From the NCBI GenBank assembly GCA_946902875.1, contig OX336343.1:20383596-20447595 (forward strand): a DNA stretch of 64,000 nucleotides. Reading direction: 5' to 3'. Source of the DNA: Nematopogon swammerdamellus. Its lineage: Eukaryota; Arthropoda; Insecta; Lepidoptera; Adelidae. Both the position numbers and the translations under genes were made by a program. Numbering within the stretch: position 1 is the stretch's first letter; every line of letters starts with the position of its first letter. Positions 32,944-45,123 of the stretch are shown piece after piece. The notes beneath the pieces are model-generated. The model had not been told where the DNA came from and made no database searches. It worked only from the letters and a program-made list of their open reading frames with translations.

Positions 32944-33132
32944 GTACAGGTCGGTTAACTAAAGCTGGCACGTACACAGTACTCACACCAATGCAATTGC
33001 CCGCGTGCGAGTGAGACAGATCGGGTTTTCGTGATGCGTATTGCGTATGCAGTGCGACGTCTCACTCGCACGCGGGCAATTGCATTGGTGTGAGTACTGT
33101 GTACGTGCCAGCTTTAGTTAACCGACCTGTAC
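32944..33132. mobile_element. MITE with ~70-bp nearly perfect inverted repeats
   Basis: The arms run from GTACAGGTCGGTTAACTAAA at 32944 to about 33016, and from 33060 to 33132. The loop is about 43 bp. High arm identity suggests recent origin or gene conversion between the arms. Confidence 0.8.
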
Positions 33133-33307
33133 ACTCCTGGGCTTCAGCGGTACGGAACCACTACTGCTGATTTATAAAAATCGTCAATTTAGTTTTACAT
33201 AGTATCATAAATAGAGTCTACAAACGCAATATCTCATAAAACAAAGTAACTTACTCCATGACCAATATGACCATCCCAGATTTATTATTAGTATATTTGC
33301 AATTGAT

Positions 33308-33652
33308 ACCGTGTGGGGCCGGTACTTAAAAAGAATATCCCCACTGTATCTCTCCTCATGCATGTCGTAAAAGGCAACTAAGGGATAAAGACAAGATGCC
33401 GTGCTAAAGGGCGACAGGTTCGCCACCGGTACTTCGGTAAGTAGGTTGGCACGGTACTTCCACCGAGTCATGCAGCAGGTGTGTCTTCGTGCCTTACTTG
33501 CTGCTTGATCGATTTAATCTTGTTCGAATAATTTGCGAAACGTGGTGGTCGGTGTTGTGCTGTAATTGACCAGAGCTCTTGCAGCACAACACCGATTACT
33601 CTGCTTAACCCGATTGTCGTGATTCAGCGTGTGTGCTATGTATATGTATGTA
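33308..33652 (+). mobile_element. Family T repeat, full length
   Basis: Starts TACCGTGTGGGGCCGGTACT and ends GATTCAGCGTGTGTGCTATG with a short TATG run. A 25-base duplication of the GGTACTT region is visible near 33430. Confidence 0.8.
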
Positions 33653-33659
33653 TGATAAT

Positions 33660-34540
33660 TGATATTATGTTTTAACCTCCTAAGCTACATAAAGACAATA
33701 CTTACAAGGGCGCAAACATTGTTTAAAAGGGAGCATTCTCTTCTAAGTAATAGCGAGTCAAATTTATGTGTTCTTCCTGAAGTACAGATAAACAATACCT
33801 ACATAAAATTCGAATAATTAAACCAACCAGTTTATGTTATCTCTTATACCAAATTTCGTAACACGCCTCAAGACTGGAATTTACCGTCGAAATATCTCAA
33901 ACCTTTGTTCCATGAAAAGAATCCCAAATACGTGGGAATTTTACCTCCAAATTAATGGACTGATAAAGTTGCATGCGTAATTTGCATGGCTTGCGTATCA
34001 ATGGTTCTTAAGTCCATAGAACAAAAGAGTCATCTGTCTTTGTCACTGCTGTAGGTCACTTCCTTGGTTTTTGTTTCGCCTACGGTTCAAGGATGCGGAC
34101 ATACGGATGGACAATGTGGAAAATGGAGCAAGAGCTATTTATTTTAACGTTTTGAAACTTGGAAATACCAACATGGCGTCAGATCTTGGCAAATCCACAC
34201 TTTTGCTGTCAGTCGAGCATTAAATAAGCATTCTAAGAATTCGACATTCAAAACGAAATTCTCCGCAAATACAATTGGCTTATTGTATTGGCGAAGAACA
34301 GTTTAGTAATTTCAAATTCCGAACATTTGGCACTCTTTTATTAACCGCCGACGACGCAAAGAGAGACAGATCCCTGTAGATTTTAATTATCCCTTGCCGA
34401 TCTTATTGCTTGCAGAATCCTGAATTGAGAAATGCTTTATCGATCACTATTCTATATTATATTTCAAGCTCTTCTACTTCTCGTTTAAAGGTAGCCAAAT
34501 CAACTTCATTATTGCCAGAGTTCGGAACAGCATTCAGTGT
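33660..34540. other. No feature recognised
   Basis: No repeat shared within the window and no domain-bearing frame. Confidence 0.4.
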
Positions 34541-34542
34541 TT

Positions 34543-34945
34543 TTTTATGTAATCCGGTATGGGTGGCTGAGTCGGAGGGGCCAAAGCACATGCTTCGACC
34601 ATCCAATATCACCTCCGAGAAGGTAGGTGCCATACCGCGGAGACTTCCCTGGATTGCTGGCTATACTGGACTAGAGATGAACACAACCGAGGCTGCTATG
34701 CGGCCAACTTACATCCAGTACGGTGCTACCAACCCAGTCGCCTACAATTTGAGCCTACCACCTAGTAAGGGGCAAGTGAAGGGACCTACAGTTTGACACC
34801 GGTTCCGAACGGTGAAGCAGCAGGTGTAGGTATGCACGTAAATTTTTTCGTCCGAAAAAACTCATTGGTACACGCCGACCGGATTCGAACCGAGGACCTC
34901 TCGCATGAGAAGCCGATGCCCAAACCACTCGGCCACCCGCCGCTT
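34543..34945 (-). mobile_element. Family M SINE, full length
   Basis: From the A-tail (TTTTTTATGTAATCCGGTAT) to the complete tRNA-like head (GCGGCGGGTGGCCGAGTGG on minus, B-box GGTTCGAATCC). Best-preserved M copy together with 39602-40003. Confidence 0.8.
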
Positions 34946-34949
34946 AAGT

Positions 34950-36200
34950 TGCCGGAATTTCAATGCAACATAAAACAATTTAAGCCCAGTTGTTGCAACA
35001 ACGCGCGTAACTGGTTCAAGTCCAAAATGCCCAAGGCCATTCGCCTGTCACACGTCCAGAGATCACGATACCACGACAGTCGCGTAACACCAACCACCAC
35101 GCCTTAAGCAGAAGGTGGATCGAAAAGTTGTCCTCGCTCGGCCGACTTACGCAGTGACAAAGGATTCGTCGTCGCTAGAACTGTCATACATTATGCATTG
35201 CACACAATTGAATCGCTGATTGTTAAAGGGGGGCTATGATACACTTTTGGCCGAATTGACTTTTTTATCGATTCGGGCCCTTGAGCGGCAGCTCCATCGA
35301 TGAGTGTAATGGAACGAATTCATACACAGGAAGTCATTTATTTGACAGCTTGAAAAATACGTTGATTTTTAAAAGGGAGCTATGTTGTATAGAAAACTAA
35401 TGGATATAAAAAAATATTATAACATAAAATAATCACTAAACACACTAACTTCGATATGAACATATTGGTTGGAACTTTGGGACTATTTGGAACTGTATTT
35501 GCTGTTTTGCCGACTTCGAGTCTGTTCCGAGAACTTTTGTCACGACTCGAACATCGGCATTAATAATCAGCATCGATCAATGCGGATGCTGATGCGATGC
35601 TGATGTTGAAAATGATGCTGAAGTTCCGCAGATGCTGATGCTGATCATGAGATGAGATGTTCGCAACAACCCTGGTCCGACACGACATGAGAGGTGAAGC
35701 AGGCTATGTAGACAACCCTGTCGTGTTTGATAATAAATTCTAGACAGAACTAATAAAATTAAATACTAATGAACCAACTCAATCAACAATGAATCATGTC
35801 CATTAAAAAATATCAAAGGTAAAGTACCTACAAGGCACGTTGGTCCAAGGTGAGCTGACTATAACTTTTGGCTCAGTATATTAATTTTATGCAATAAAGT
35901 AAACGTAACTACTTACTTCTTGTTTTATTCAGCGCCTATGCAAAATATTTAAATAGGTAGTACGTACAGTCAACACTAAAACACCTTGTCTCATTTGCAT
36001 TGGGTCCGAACTAGGGTTACCAGCTGTTGGGTAGAACAATCCGGGAGGGAAAATAAAGTTGAAACTATCGTCAGCTTTACACCTTGTACACTTTAAATTA
36101 CTAAGAAGTCCCGGTTAAGATGTTGGTAGCGACATTTATCATATAGTTGACAAGAATTTATCAGCAGATTAGTACGAGTATTTTAGCCGAACGAATACCT
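34950..36200. other. No gene recognised; GATGCTGATG run
   Basis: A simple repeat of GATGCTGATG type lies at about 35576-35660. Otherwise unassigned AT-rich sequence. Confidence 0.4.
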
Positions 36201-36309
36201 GAGTTTTTTTTTTTGTTTTTTTTTTTTTTTTTTAAATACTTAACATAGTAATTTATTTATTAAAAACATGAATTAAAAATGGAAAAACAACAGATTAAAA
36301 TCAAAGTAA

Positions 36310-36860
36310 AACTAAATTAAAATAAATAACTCCTCCATCGGGAAGGTTAAAGTGGTCCCAAGAACCGAAGCAGCGTTCCCCCGCTGAATGTCCACGCTTA
36401 TCTTTCGAGTTAGGAACGCTCTGACACGGCCGTCTCCGGACGACTCCATAAGCAGTTTTCCTAACTGCTTCACCAGTTCTTTGGCGTCTGGGCTCCACGC
36501 CCCACGCCACGTGCAAGAGTCTCCACGGCAAAAGCGACAAACTCGTAGTTTTGTTTGATATTACTATACTTACTATGTTTTGCAGTTTGTGCCTTTGCCG
36601 CGGCATAGCCAGCTACCTGACAAGAGCCGCCTATATGACTAGGGGCTAGAGTATCCGCGCACGTGGCATCCCAGACCAAAGCCCTCCCCTGCTTCCACGG
36701 CAGCAAAGACATGCCGTCTGGTCGCTTTCCGTCGTCTCGAACCAAGCCGACTGGCTCGAGGACGCTGGGTATGCGTGCAGAAGAAAGGGCTTGCTTGAGT
36801 ATAAGGTTGATGTCGGCGTGGCGGGATAACCTGCCGGCACTCCTGGAGCATGAAAGGCCG
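36310..36860 (-). pseudogene. LINE ORF fragment with restriction-like endonuclease motif
   Basis: The minus strand encodes [16 protein letters not shown], then [27 protein letters not shown], and after a frameshift near 36480 RAFLTRKISVDIQRGNAASV. This order matches a C-terminal segment found after reverse transcriptase domains in animal LINEs. RPD followed about 15 residues later by D fits the nuclease motif of restriction-like endonuclease LINEs. No RT part is adjacent. The T-run at 36206-36233 may be its tail. Confidence 0.6.
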
Positions 36861-37260
36861 TGATGCCCGAGCGTTCCTACTGATTGGCCGCATTTCTGAG
36901 TTATGTTATAATTTCTAAGAACATATTTTATCAGCTTAATGGCTGGGTACCTGGGCGACCTACACCTATCTAGATAAACTAAAAAAAATTACATTATTTA
37001 AATAAAAAAAATCATCCAAATCATTAGAGCCGCTTTGGAAAAAACAATTATTTATATATATGTAATATATATTCAAGTTTATTCACTTAAAGTAATAATG
37101 ATAAAAACTCATACATTTACTGAAGTATGAAAAGTTTTCGAAAATCCTCGAATGATATTGCTAACGAAGGACAGACGGCCTTACAACTGGCCGCGGACTT
37201 ATAACCCAATGCCGCCGATTGTAAACATAGCGATTTATGTGCGACTTTTTTAAATTTGAA

Positions 37261-38350
37261 AGCAGCATGGATAGTTCGTCTACTATGAGAAGGCGTTCGA
37301 CTCAGTTTAAAAATGGGCTGTCGAAAACTCCCTCCTCAGGTGCAGAATCGACCACCGCTACATCGAGGTGCTCCGAAATCTGTATCGGTCCGCGACGATG
37401 ACTGTGAGGCTTCACGAGAATACCCAACCCATCCTCCTTGGTAAAGTCGTAAGGCAGGGGGACGTGATCTCACCCAAGCTCTTCACAAACGCATTGGAAG
37501 ATGTGTTCAAGACGCTTGAGTGGGACAACATGGGTATAAACGTGAATGGAGATCTTCTCAGTCATCTGCGTTTCGCCGATGACATTGGTCTTCTGTCAAA
37601 TTCCCGAGATCAGCTTCAGATCATGCTGGAAGACCTTTATACAGCGTCGATGAAGGTTGGTCTGAAGATGAACCGGGACAAAACCAAGGTCATGGCGACC
37701 GTGGTTATGACGGGAGGACAAATTGTTATCGGCGGAGAAGTGATCGAACAGGTTGAAGAGTACGTATACCTCGGTCAAATTCTGCGGCTTGGTAGACAAG
37801 GTCTGCTTAAGGAGGTGGAGAGACGAATTCAACTGGGTTGGGCTGCCTTTGGAAAGTTAAAACTCGTCCTGAGGTCTGACCTTCCGCAAAATTTAAAGAC
37901 CCGTATATACGACCAGTGTGTCCTCCCGGTTATGACGTGCGGGTGTGAAACGTGGACTCTGATGGTCGCTGTTGTCCAAAGGTTGAAAGTTGCCCAGCGA
38001 GCAATGGAGCAAGCCATGCTGGGAATATCGCCACGTGATATGGTGCGTAACGAGGCAATCCGCCGACGCACCAAAGTAGTCGATATTGGACACCGGGTGG
38101 CTAAGCTCAAGTGGCAGTGGGCTGGGCACGTTAGCCGAAGAGACGATGACCGTTGGAGTAACCGTGTCCTACACTGGCGGCAGTGGGCAGGAAAACGGAG
38201 TGTGGGTAGACCACCCGCCAGGTGGGAGGACGACATCAAGTACGTCGGCGGAAAGCAGTGGTTCCGTATCGCTGAAGGCCGGGAGGACTGGAGGAAAATT
38301 GGAGAGGCTATGTCCAGCAGTGGACGCTTACACGCTGACTGACTGACTGA
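37261..38350 (+). pseudogene. RTE-type LINE, reverse transcriptase C-terminal half
   Basis: Starts in a YYEKAFDSV motif (with a stop right after) at about 37278, then an open frame 37368-38342. GKVVRQGDVISPKLF, the catalytic FADDI (LRFADDIGLL) and GLKMNRDKTKVM follow. The later part gives TCGCETWTL, DRWSNRVLHWR and GRPPARWEDDIKYV. It ends in a short GACT tandem tail (38335-38350), typical of RTE. The 5' part with the endonuclease is missing. Related 3' pieces are at 21763, 33137 and 46375. Confidence 0.88.
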
Positions 38351-38578
38351 CATGGATAGTTGTGGCGAGGGTCCAATAGGGCAGTCGACAGAACGAAATT
38401 CACCTCTCCTCGCGAAACCACGCTCAGTGAGATGCCATGCCAGACTGTTGCTGGGCTGACTAACCTGTTCATACGACATTTCAATCGGGAGATAGTTCCG
38501 CAGCCCAACGGTGCGTCAAATGAAAAAGATAATATGTTTGTGTGGTCCCACGCAACCGCGACGCCCCCGGTGGCATAT

Positions 38579-38945
38579 TTCCAAAGTCTAGTATGCGAGT
38601 TGCTCTGATTGGTCGTTCTCAACTTTGGCGGAAAATATAAATTTCGGAAGTATTTCCGAAAATAAAGTTTTCTTAGGTGGTTATAAAAAAAAAATAACCA
38701 TAACCTAATTATAACACCCTAACATTGCTTAAAAAAAAAGTAAAACAAAACAAATTTTGACAAAAGGGACACGAACCCATGGCCGAAATCGAAAAAATAA
38801 AAACCCTACACTCTAGCACTGAGCCAACAAAGTGCATATGCCACCAAACGAATATCGGATTCAGTAGGTTCGCTGGGGGTGCCGGAGGCGGAGCCAGACT
38901 CGTCTCTCCACCAATCAGAGCAACTCGCATACTAGACTTTGGAAA
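38579..38945. mobile_element. MITE with 34-bp terminal inverted repeats
   Basis: CCAAAGTCTAGTATGCGAGT at 38579 continues to CTCTGATTGGT. Its reverse complement is at 38911-38943. The 367-bp interior has no coding sequence. Confidence 0.75.
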
Positions 38946-39055
38946 AATGGCCCCCGGTGTGACGTCCCGAAGACCTGGGGCGTTGCGAAGCACAGGTTGC
39001 GAACTGCTGTGCTTTCCGGGATTATTAGTATGCTATTAGGAGTCATTCTATATTC

Positions 39056-39093
39056 TCCCGGAATCATGCATATCTGTGCATGATTCCGGGAGA
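39056..39093. repeat. Short perfect palindrome
   Basis: CTCCCGGAATCATGCATAT then the reverse complement (ATGATTCCGGGAG): arms of about 17 bases with almost no loop. Confidence 0.65.
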
Positions 39094-39601
39094 TGGGAGA
39101 CTTATGCAAGATGGAGTCTGACTCCCGAAATTTCGGGATGGTTGGCAGCCCTAGTTCGAACCCGTATCATCACGAAAGTCCAGAAAGTGAAAAACAAATT
39201 TGCAAAGACGAAACAATGAATTACCAACCTCTGCGGTACAAATGTTTTCACGAGTTTTCTGTCTGTTGTGAATGGAGTGCACCGCTACCAATTTTTAGTA
39301 TCGCGTCTGTATGCAATGTTTGACAATATCATTTCTATATATTTCTTACCCTGAGTAATAGGTACCTAAGCAATGAAGGTGTGGATTACCTTCGAATGTG
39401 TTGCGATTTTGAGTTACTTACCGGCTGTCGAACTAAATATATCAAATTTAGACTTGACCTCTTATGTAAAGGAAGGTCAGTCGCACATGCAGTTCATATA
39501 AATATCTGTGTAGGACACTTAGAAAATTTAATTATTGTAGGTAGCAATTAAATAATTTTGAAGAATTGTTATTTAATGCTGATGATGTCGGATGATCATA
39601 C

Positions 39602-40003
39602 TTTTTTTTATGTAATCCGATATGAGTGGCCGAGTCGGAGGGGCCAAAGCACATGCTCTGACCAGCCAATATCACGTCTGAGACTTATACCGGAGACTTC
39701 CCTGGATTGCTGGCTATACTGGACTAGATGAGAACACAACCGTGGCTGCTATGCGACCATATTACATCCACCACGGTGGTACCAACCCAGTCGGCTACAA
39801 TTTGAGCCTACCACCGAGTAAGGGGCAAGGGAAGGGACCCACCGTTTTACACCGGTTCCGAACGGTGAAGCAGGTATGCACGTAAATTTTTCGTCAGAAA
39901 AAACTAATTGGTATCGGACTAAATCAATATAATGTGGACCGGATTCGAACCTCAGACCTCTCGCATGAGAAGCCGATGCCCAAACCACACGGCCATCCGC
40001 CGC
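39602..40003 (-). mobile_element. Family M SINE, full length
   Basis: A-tail at 39603-39610, body, and complete tRNA-like head ending GCGGCGGATGGCCG on minus at 40003. It carries an insertion of about 15 bases (TCGGACTAAATCAATATAAT) before the head. Confidence 0.78.
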
Positions 40004-40487
40004 TTAAACTGCTATGAGAATATTTATTTATTTTTATTTAAAAATTGTTTATTCATAATTTTTAGATAACTAGATTAATTACTAGAGGCTCAAGATGGTT
40101 ACAAGGTATACAACATCACCGGCGGCCTAAGCTGTTAGCAAAAAGTCACCCAAAGCGAAACCGCGGGCAATAGCTAAGCTAGTAGACCAAATTTTTTTTT
40201 CGATGGCAAGTGACTCTTGACCCTTAAGTTGAGGCTCAATCTGCCAGTGTCAAGTTGAAGATCCAACCAAGCGAGTTCCAAAAGTAAAAAAAAGGACTGT
40301 ACTACTCAACACATTGTGAGTAGACTAAAAAAGAAAGATGAATTTAGATGTGAATATCTCTATCATTTTAATTTATTTTGATCAAAAAAATTCTGGAGAA
40401 CCAAAATAATACGCGGATTATAAATAAGGATAGATAGGAGATGAACTGTATTAAATGAATTGAATTGAATAAAGATAAGTAAGTGTC
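40004..40487. other. No feature recognised
   Basis: AT-rich, no shared repeat and no coding signal. Confidence 0.4.
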
Positions 40488-40490
40488 TAA

Positions 40491-40626
40491 GGCCCACTTG
40501 CACCAACACGAATTTAACGATATAAACCAGTTTAACTCGTTAAGCTAGCACCCGTTGACTGTGGGAACCGCGTTTAAATCCATAACTCGCTACTTAACTT
40601 TAAACTCGTGTTGGTGCAAGTGGGCC
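40491..40626. mobile_element. PIF/Harbinger-type MITE, copy 1
   Basis: Inverted repeats GGCCCACTTGCACCAACACG and complement bound a 136-bp element flanked by exact TAA on both sides (40488-40490, 40627-40629), a 3-bp TWA target duplication. A second copy is at 57178-57303. Confidence 0.8.
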
Positions 40627-40645
40627 TAAGAGTTTAAGTTGTAAG

Positions 40646-40757
40646 AGCTTTAGAAAGAGACAATCCTGTTGTAGAGCGTTGTCCCTCTCGCACAGAGACG
40701 TGCGAGTTAGTGCGACAGGGACGACGCTCTACAACCGGATTGTCTCTTTCTAAAGCT
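40646..40757. mobile_element. Family N hairpin MITE
   Basis: The arms start AGCTTTAGAAAGAGACAATC and pair along about 50 bases (GTAGAGCGTTGTCCCTCTCG with its complement). Confidence 0.75.
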
Positions 40758-40971
40758 CGACTCGCATTACTTGCTGCCGGCAACTTTACATAAGTTTTGC
40801 ACGTCGATTACGTCTTGGCGTGTGTCAATCGGCCAGCGACTGGCTGTATATCAGGTTGCATGGAGACGTCACACGATACTCATAAAACGCATTCGCTTTC
40901 CTTCACACCTCGACAAATTGGCGGTGTGATCCGATATCCTACGTACCTAGGTACTTATAGCTGTGCTTACA

Positions 40972-41020
40972 GTTCGTAAAATATAGTTTGATCTCTGTGA
41001 CAGATGTCAGAGTGACATTC
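40972..41020. repeat. Solo end of the 23101-type MITE
   Basis: AGTTCGTAAAATATAG and TGACAGATGTCAGAGTGACA match the left end at 23107-23190. No right end is seen. Confidence 0.5.
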
Positions 41021-41716
41021 TGGAATAGGGTTGGGATTTGGGGCATATTTAGGACGATGTTGAAAATCATAATTTTGCAGCAGCTGTCGAACAAAACTGG
41101 ATAATTTAGATTTTTTTGTGAATTTTTAACGTATGAATTTAAAAATAAATAAACTTTTAGAATTTAAAAAGATATTAAGTACTTACATATTTAGATCTAT
41201 TATATATTTTTTTTTAGATTAATTAGTCTCCTCCCGAAACAGGCAAAACTCATTAGAGTATAGCCAATTCTGTCGTAGCTTTTAACGTCTGTTGTATAAG
41301 TTCTCGCACCGCGAGAACCACAAAAATATATTTTTCTAATTACAACGACGACGCGACAAACTCCCGCCGTCCGCCATCTTTTTAATCCTTAGATCTATTA
41401 TATTTGCAACATCGATCATAACCATCAAGGTCGATCGAACAAGATTCGATTTATTATATTTTCAAGATCGAACGTCACTAGTTCGACATATATTTTTTTA
41501 CCCTTCATCTTTGCGCTCATTTCCTTTGTCTCTTCCAAAAGTTAATGCCATTTCCTGCTATTTATTTCCCTGGTCTGGTCTGGTCTAGATTCTAAGCAAA
41601 TCTACAGCAAAAACTGAACTCGACATCGGCAAAACTCGAACTAAGCGAATTTAGTTACATACTGTCATATTACTCGTAAACAACAAGTAGGTACCTTTAT
41701 CCGGAATGTTGAATGT
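41021..41716. other. No feature recognised
   Basis: AT-rich sequence without shared repeats or coding signal. Confidence 0.4.
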
Positions 41717-41718
41717 AT

Positions 41719-41942
41719 AGTGCCACCAGGAAGTTATGATGCGTGGGAAATATGCGAAACTGTCTGCATTCCTAAGAAGGGACGTGAACTTTCGATCGAA
41801 AGTTTGTCGATAAATTGTATGACTTAATGACCTAAAATCTAAATTATCGACAGATTTTCGATCGAACGTTCACGTCCCTTAGCAGTGCAATGCAGTTTCG
41901 CAGATTTCCCACGCATCGCATCATAACTTCCTGGTGGCACTG
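41719..41942. mobile_element. MITE with TA-flanked inverted repeats
   Basis: TAGTGCCACCAGGAAGTTAT at 41719 pairs with ATAACTTCCTGGTGGCACTG at 41942, and inner arms (GGGACGTGAA, TTCGATCGAA) also pair. Flanking TA on both sides suggests a Tc1/mariner-type MITE. Confidence 0.65.
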
Positions 41943-41943
41943 T

Positions 41944-42205
41944 ACCGGGGCCAGTACTTGAAAAGAATAGCCCCACTGCATCTCTCCCCGTGCATGCCGT
42001 AAAAGGCAACTAAGGGATAAGGATAAGATGCCGTGCTGAAGGGCAACAGACTAGCCACCTCTCATCTTGGCGCGAGTCGTGCAGCAGTTGGGTCTTCGTG
42101 CCTTACTTGTTGCTTGATAGTGTGCTGTAATTTACCAGAGTTCTTGCAGCGCAACACCGATTACTCTGTTCAACCCGATTGTCGGGATACAGCGTGTGGT
42201 ATGTA
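41944..42205 (+). mobile_element. Family T repeat, internally deleted
   Basis: Starts CCGGGGCCAGTACTTGAAAA directly after the preceding MITE and lacks about 60 bases of the usual CTTGATCGATT region. Confidence 0.7.
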
Positions 42206-43317
42206 CTTAGGTAGAATGGAACTAGCTCTAAAGTCATGGGTCAGTCGGGCATACGCATAGACGTATATTATTTCTCTATGGCAGTGATTCGCAAACTGGG
42301 TGCCGCGGCACCCCGGGGTGCCGCGAACCTACGCCAGGGGTGCCGCGAAAAAGTGGACATTATTTGACCGAGCGAGCGCGAAGCGCGAGCGAAGCGTCTC
42401 CGTTTCAGCTTGGGCAAAAATGCGTACGTATGTCCGGATGTCCGGCTGTTTCTCAACAAGTTTTTGGTAATTTGGGTTGAGGTGCGCCGGTGAACATTTA
42501 TTCAGTTTTAAGCTATGCAAAAACAGACTTGCGAGGTCTGCTACTCACTAGTAGTAAATAATTAAATTCAAAATAAGTATAAAAGTAATGTACCTACCTA
42601 CATACTTAATCGAAATAATAATGAAACATTTACATTTCGATGCGTAACTTTTACGCATCGCAAAATTGTGTTTTTTACCCGACTACGGCGAAGCCAAAAA
42701 AGGAAGGGTTATGAGTTTGGCGTGTATGTATGTATGTATGTATGTATGTATGTATGTATGTATGTGACTATCTATATTCCACTCTACAGCCTAAAGTACT
42801 GGGCCGATTTGAATAATTCTTGCGTCAGTGGATTTGTCTTATTCACGGGAGTGTCATAGGCTATATAACAATTTTCAAAATTCAAAATGGCGGACGCACG
42901 GCCTCAAAATGTCAAATTAGTTTTTCAAAATATATTGAGTGGGGTATCAAATTAAAGATAATTAAATTAAGATTCCGAAAATATATACTTTGCTATCTAT
43001 TAAACTTATGTATACAGAGAAATAGAGCCAAATGTGTGGCGCATGTATGAATCGCAATTATTCGCGATGAAGCGTGGTCGCCCGCGCACCGCGCCGCGCG
43101 CCCCCGCGGTTTCGGTACGCGACGACGCGACTGCGACGCGAAGAAGCGACATGGTATTGTTGGTAATATACCTACATACTTACTCACTGATCTACCGCAA
43201 ATTTTATATATATATATAATATTATTATTAGATACAGTACTATGCTAAAATAAATTGGTATTAAATGTCCATGTAGGTACCTAGTGTAAGCATAATATGT
43301 AGTGTAGGTGTACCGTG

Positions 43318-43738
43318 TGGGGTCGGTACTTAAAAAGAAAAGCCCCACTGCATCTCTCGCCGTCGCATGTCGTAAAAGTCTACTAAGGGATCGTCAGCCT
43401 GGGCAGCTTAATGGTGCGGTCAGTTTACTGATGGATGACCGCCCGACTGTTGGAGGCTGACCGTGGTTCGGATACCACGTTAAACTGTAGGTCACTTCCC
43501 TTCTTACCTTACTAGGTGGTAGGGTTTATCCCGGCCGGGTTGGTACCACCGCACTGAGCGAAACGTCGGTCGAAACGGCTATGTAAATAGTTCGTGTTTT
43601 CCGTCCAGTTCAGTGTAGCCGGCGCGAAATGAAGGGAAGCACTGACATGGCACCTAGTTCACCCGGTGTTATGGGCTGACATCACGGATGTTGTAGGTGA
43701 TGTAGCCAACCGTGTCAAGTTTCCATAAAAAAAAAAGG
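43318..43738 (+). mobile_element. Composite SINE (T head + 5S/tRNA head + S body) in the left arm only
   Basis: TACCGTGTGGGGTCGGTACT, then GTCAGCCTGGGCAGC (damaged A-box), a shortened 5S-like part, B-box, body and A-tail. The right arm of the palindrome has the uninterrupted site (complement of TGTAGTGAAGGTACATTA at about 49715-49732), so this insertion postdates the inverted duplication. Confidence 0.8.
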
Positions 43739-43789
43739 TAGGTACATTAAATATACCTAATACCTACAATATTTTCGGATGCAAGTTAC

Positions 43790-44765
43790 CCTTCAGCTAA
43801 GCGGGATATTGTGGAAGAGAAGAACCGCCGATTGCGGAAAAGTATTCCCAATTTTCTGGGTGCAGTTTTAGCCCTAGACTCGAATAGTTGCCGGAAACCT
43901 ACGTCTTTGGAAATGGCGGTGCCCAGGAGTTTCAGGTGCTTCCAGACAGGTATGACGCTGACTTAGAAACTGGCTTGGAAAGCAAAAGGACCTTCAAATC
44001 GACCTTCGCAGATAATGCGCAGCACTGAGCCTTGCTAACGTTGAAGGCGTGGGCGTAGCATTCAGGGGGCAACATATCATTGTTATGCATACGAGAGTAC
44101 GGAACACGGGTTCTACACCAGTTACCCTTCAACTAGGCGGGATGTGGATGAGAAGAGGCGAAGACTTGTGTCTGAACTTGAGCAAACGCTCGGCTCTATT
44201 TCCGAATGGGCCGTAGCAAGTTGGTCAAGTTAAATACCTCCAAGATACAAGTTTGCGCGTTCAGTGCGAAGAGAGCGGTGTTCACACCAGCTCCTTCCTA
44301 CCAAGGCACGTCACTTAAATTTTGCGACCACCTCGGGGTCCTCCGAGTCGAATTTTCGCACGATCTAAACTTACGGCGTGACATCGAGGGCAAGGCCGTA
44401 TAAATCGCAGATTCGGTCCTGCTTGGGGTACTGCTCGCACCTATGGGATGGCTCAGTCAAAAACCAGCTGGCGCCTCTGGACTCGATCCAGCGTCGAGCC
44501 GTGCGAATAGTAGGTGACTCCCAAATGTCCCGCGATCTAAAAGCACTGCAACTCCGTAGGAATACATAGCTAAATCAGAGCCTGTTGAAATACAAACAGA
44601 GATAAATATTTTCCCCCAAGTACAGTCTCGGGTCCTTCAACCTGGGCACCTGTCAGGCCGGCATGGCATTGGCAACCTCCGCATGCTACCGATTGTCCAT
44701 GGGCATCGCTAGACACCTTATGGGTGGCTCGGCGCCACATGTCGCGCTTACTATAAAAATAATAT
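43790..44765 (+). pseudogene. Jockey/CR1-type LINE ORF2 remnant, left arm
   Basis: Pieces such as NTSKIQVCAFSAKRA, LRRDIEGKA, YCSHLWDGS and DSIQRRAVRIVGDSQ match the RT thumb and C-terminal region, interrupted by stops and frameshifts. They end in the shared 3' end GTCCATGGGCATCGCTAGAC. Confidence 0.75.
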
Positions 44766-45123
44766 CAGTAGCTTTGGCCTCGCCTTAGTGGCTTACCTGC
44801 TTCGAGTGAGTACATTATTCAACTATGTACAACCTGAAACCTCCCTCGGTCTTCGGCCTTGAACTGGTTGGTTTACTTACTTCCCGAATCCGCTTCACCC
44901 CAGCCAGATATATTTACTTACATAGACAAAGAAAATCGTGTACTTAAACAGCTCAGTCTTCGGTCTTGCTCGACTGACTTTTAATTTTACTTCAAGACTA
45001 TACATCGTTCAACTATACATAATTTGTATATATATGTAGGTACTCACTCATGCGCTATTTGCAGAAAACTTTAGTTTCAAATAGAGATCACGACAAATAA
45101 ACGGACGGATAGTATCAATTTTG

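Noticed and set aside
42725..42766. TATG run considered as a CRISPR-like or regulatory array
   Set aside because: Plain microsatellite of 4-base units without spacers, mirrored at 50270 as part of the inverted repeat.
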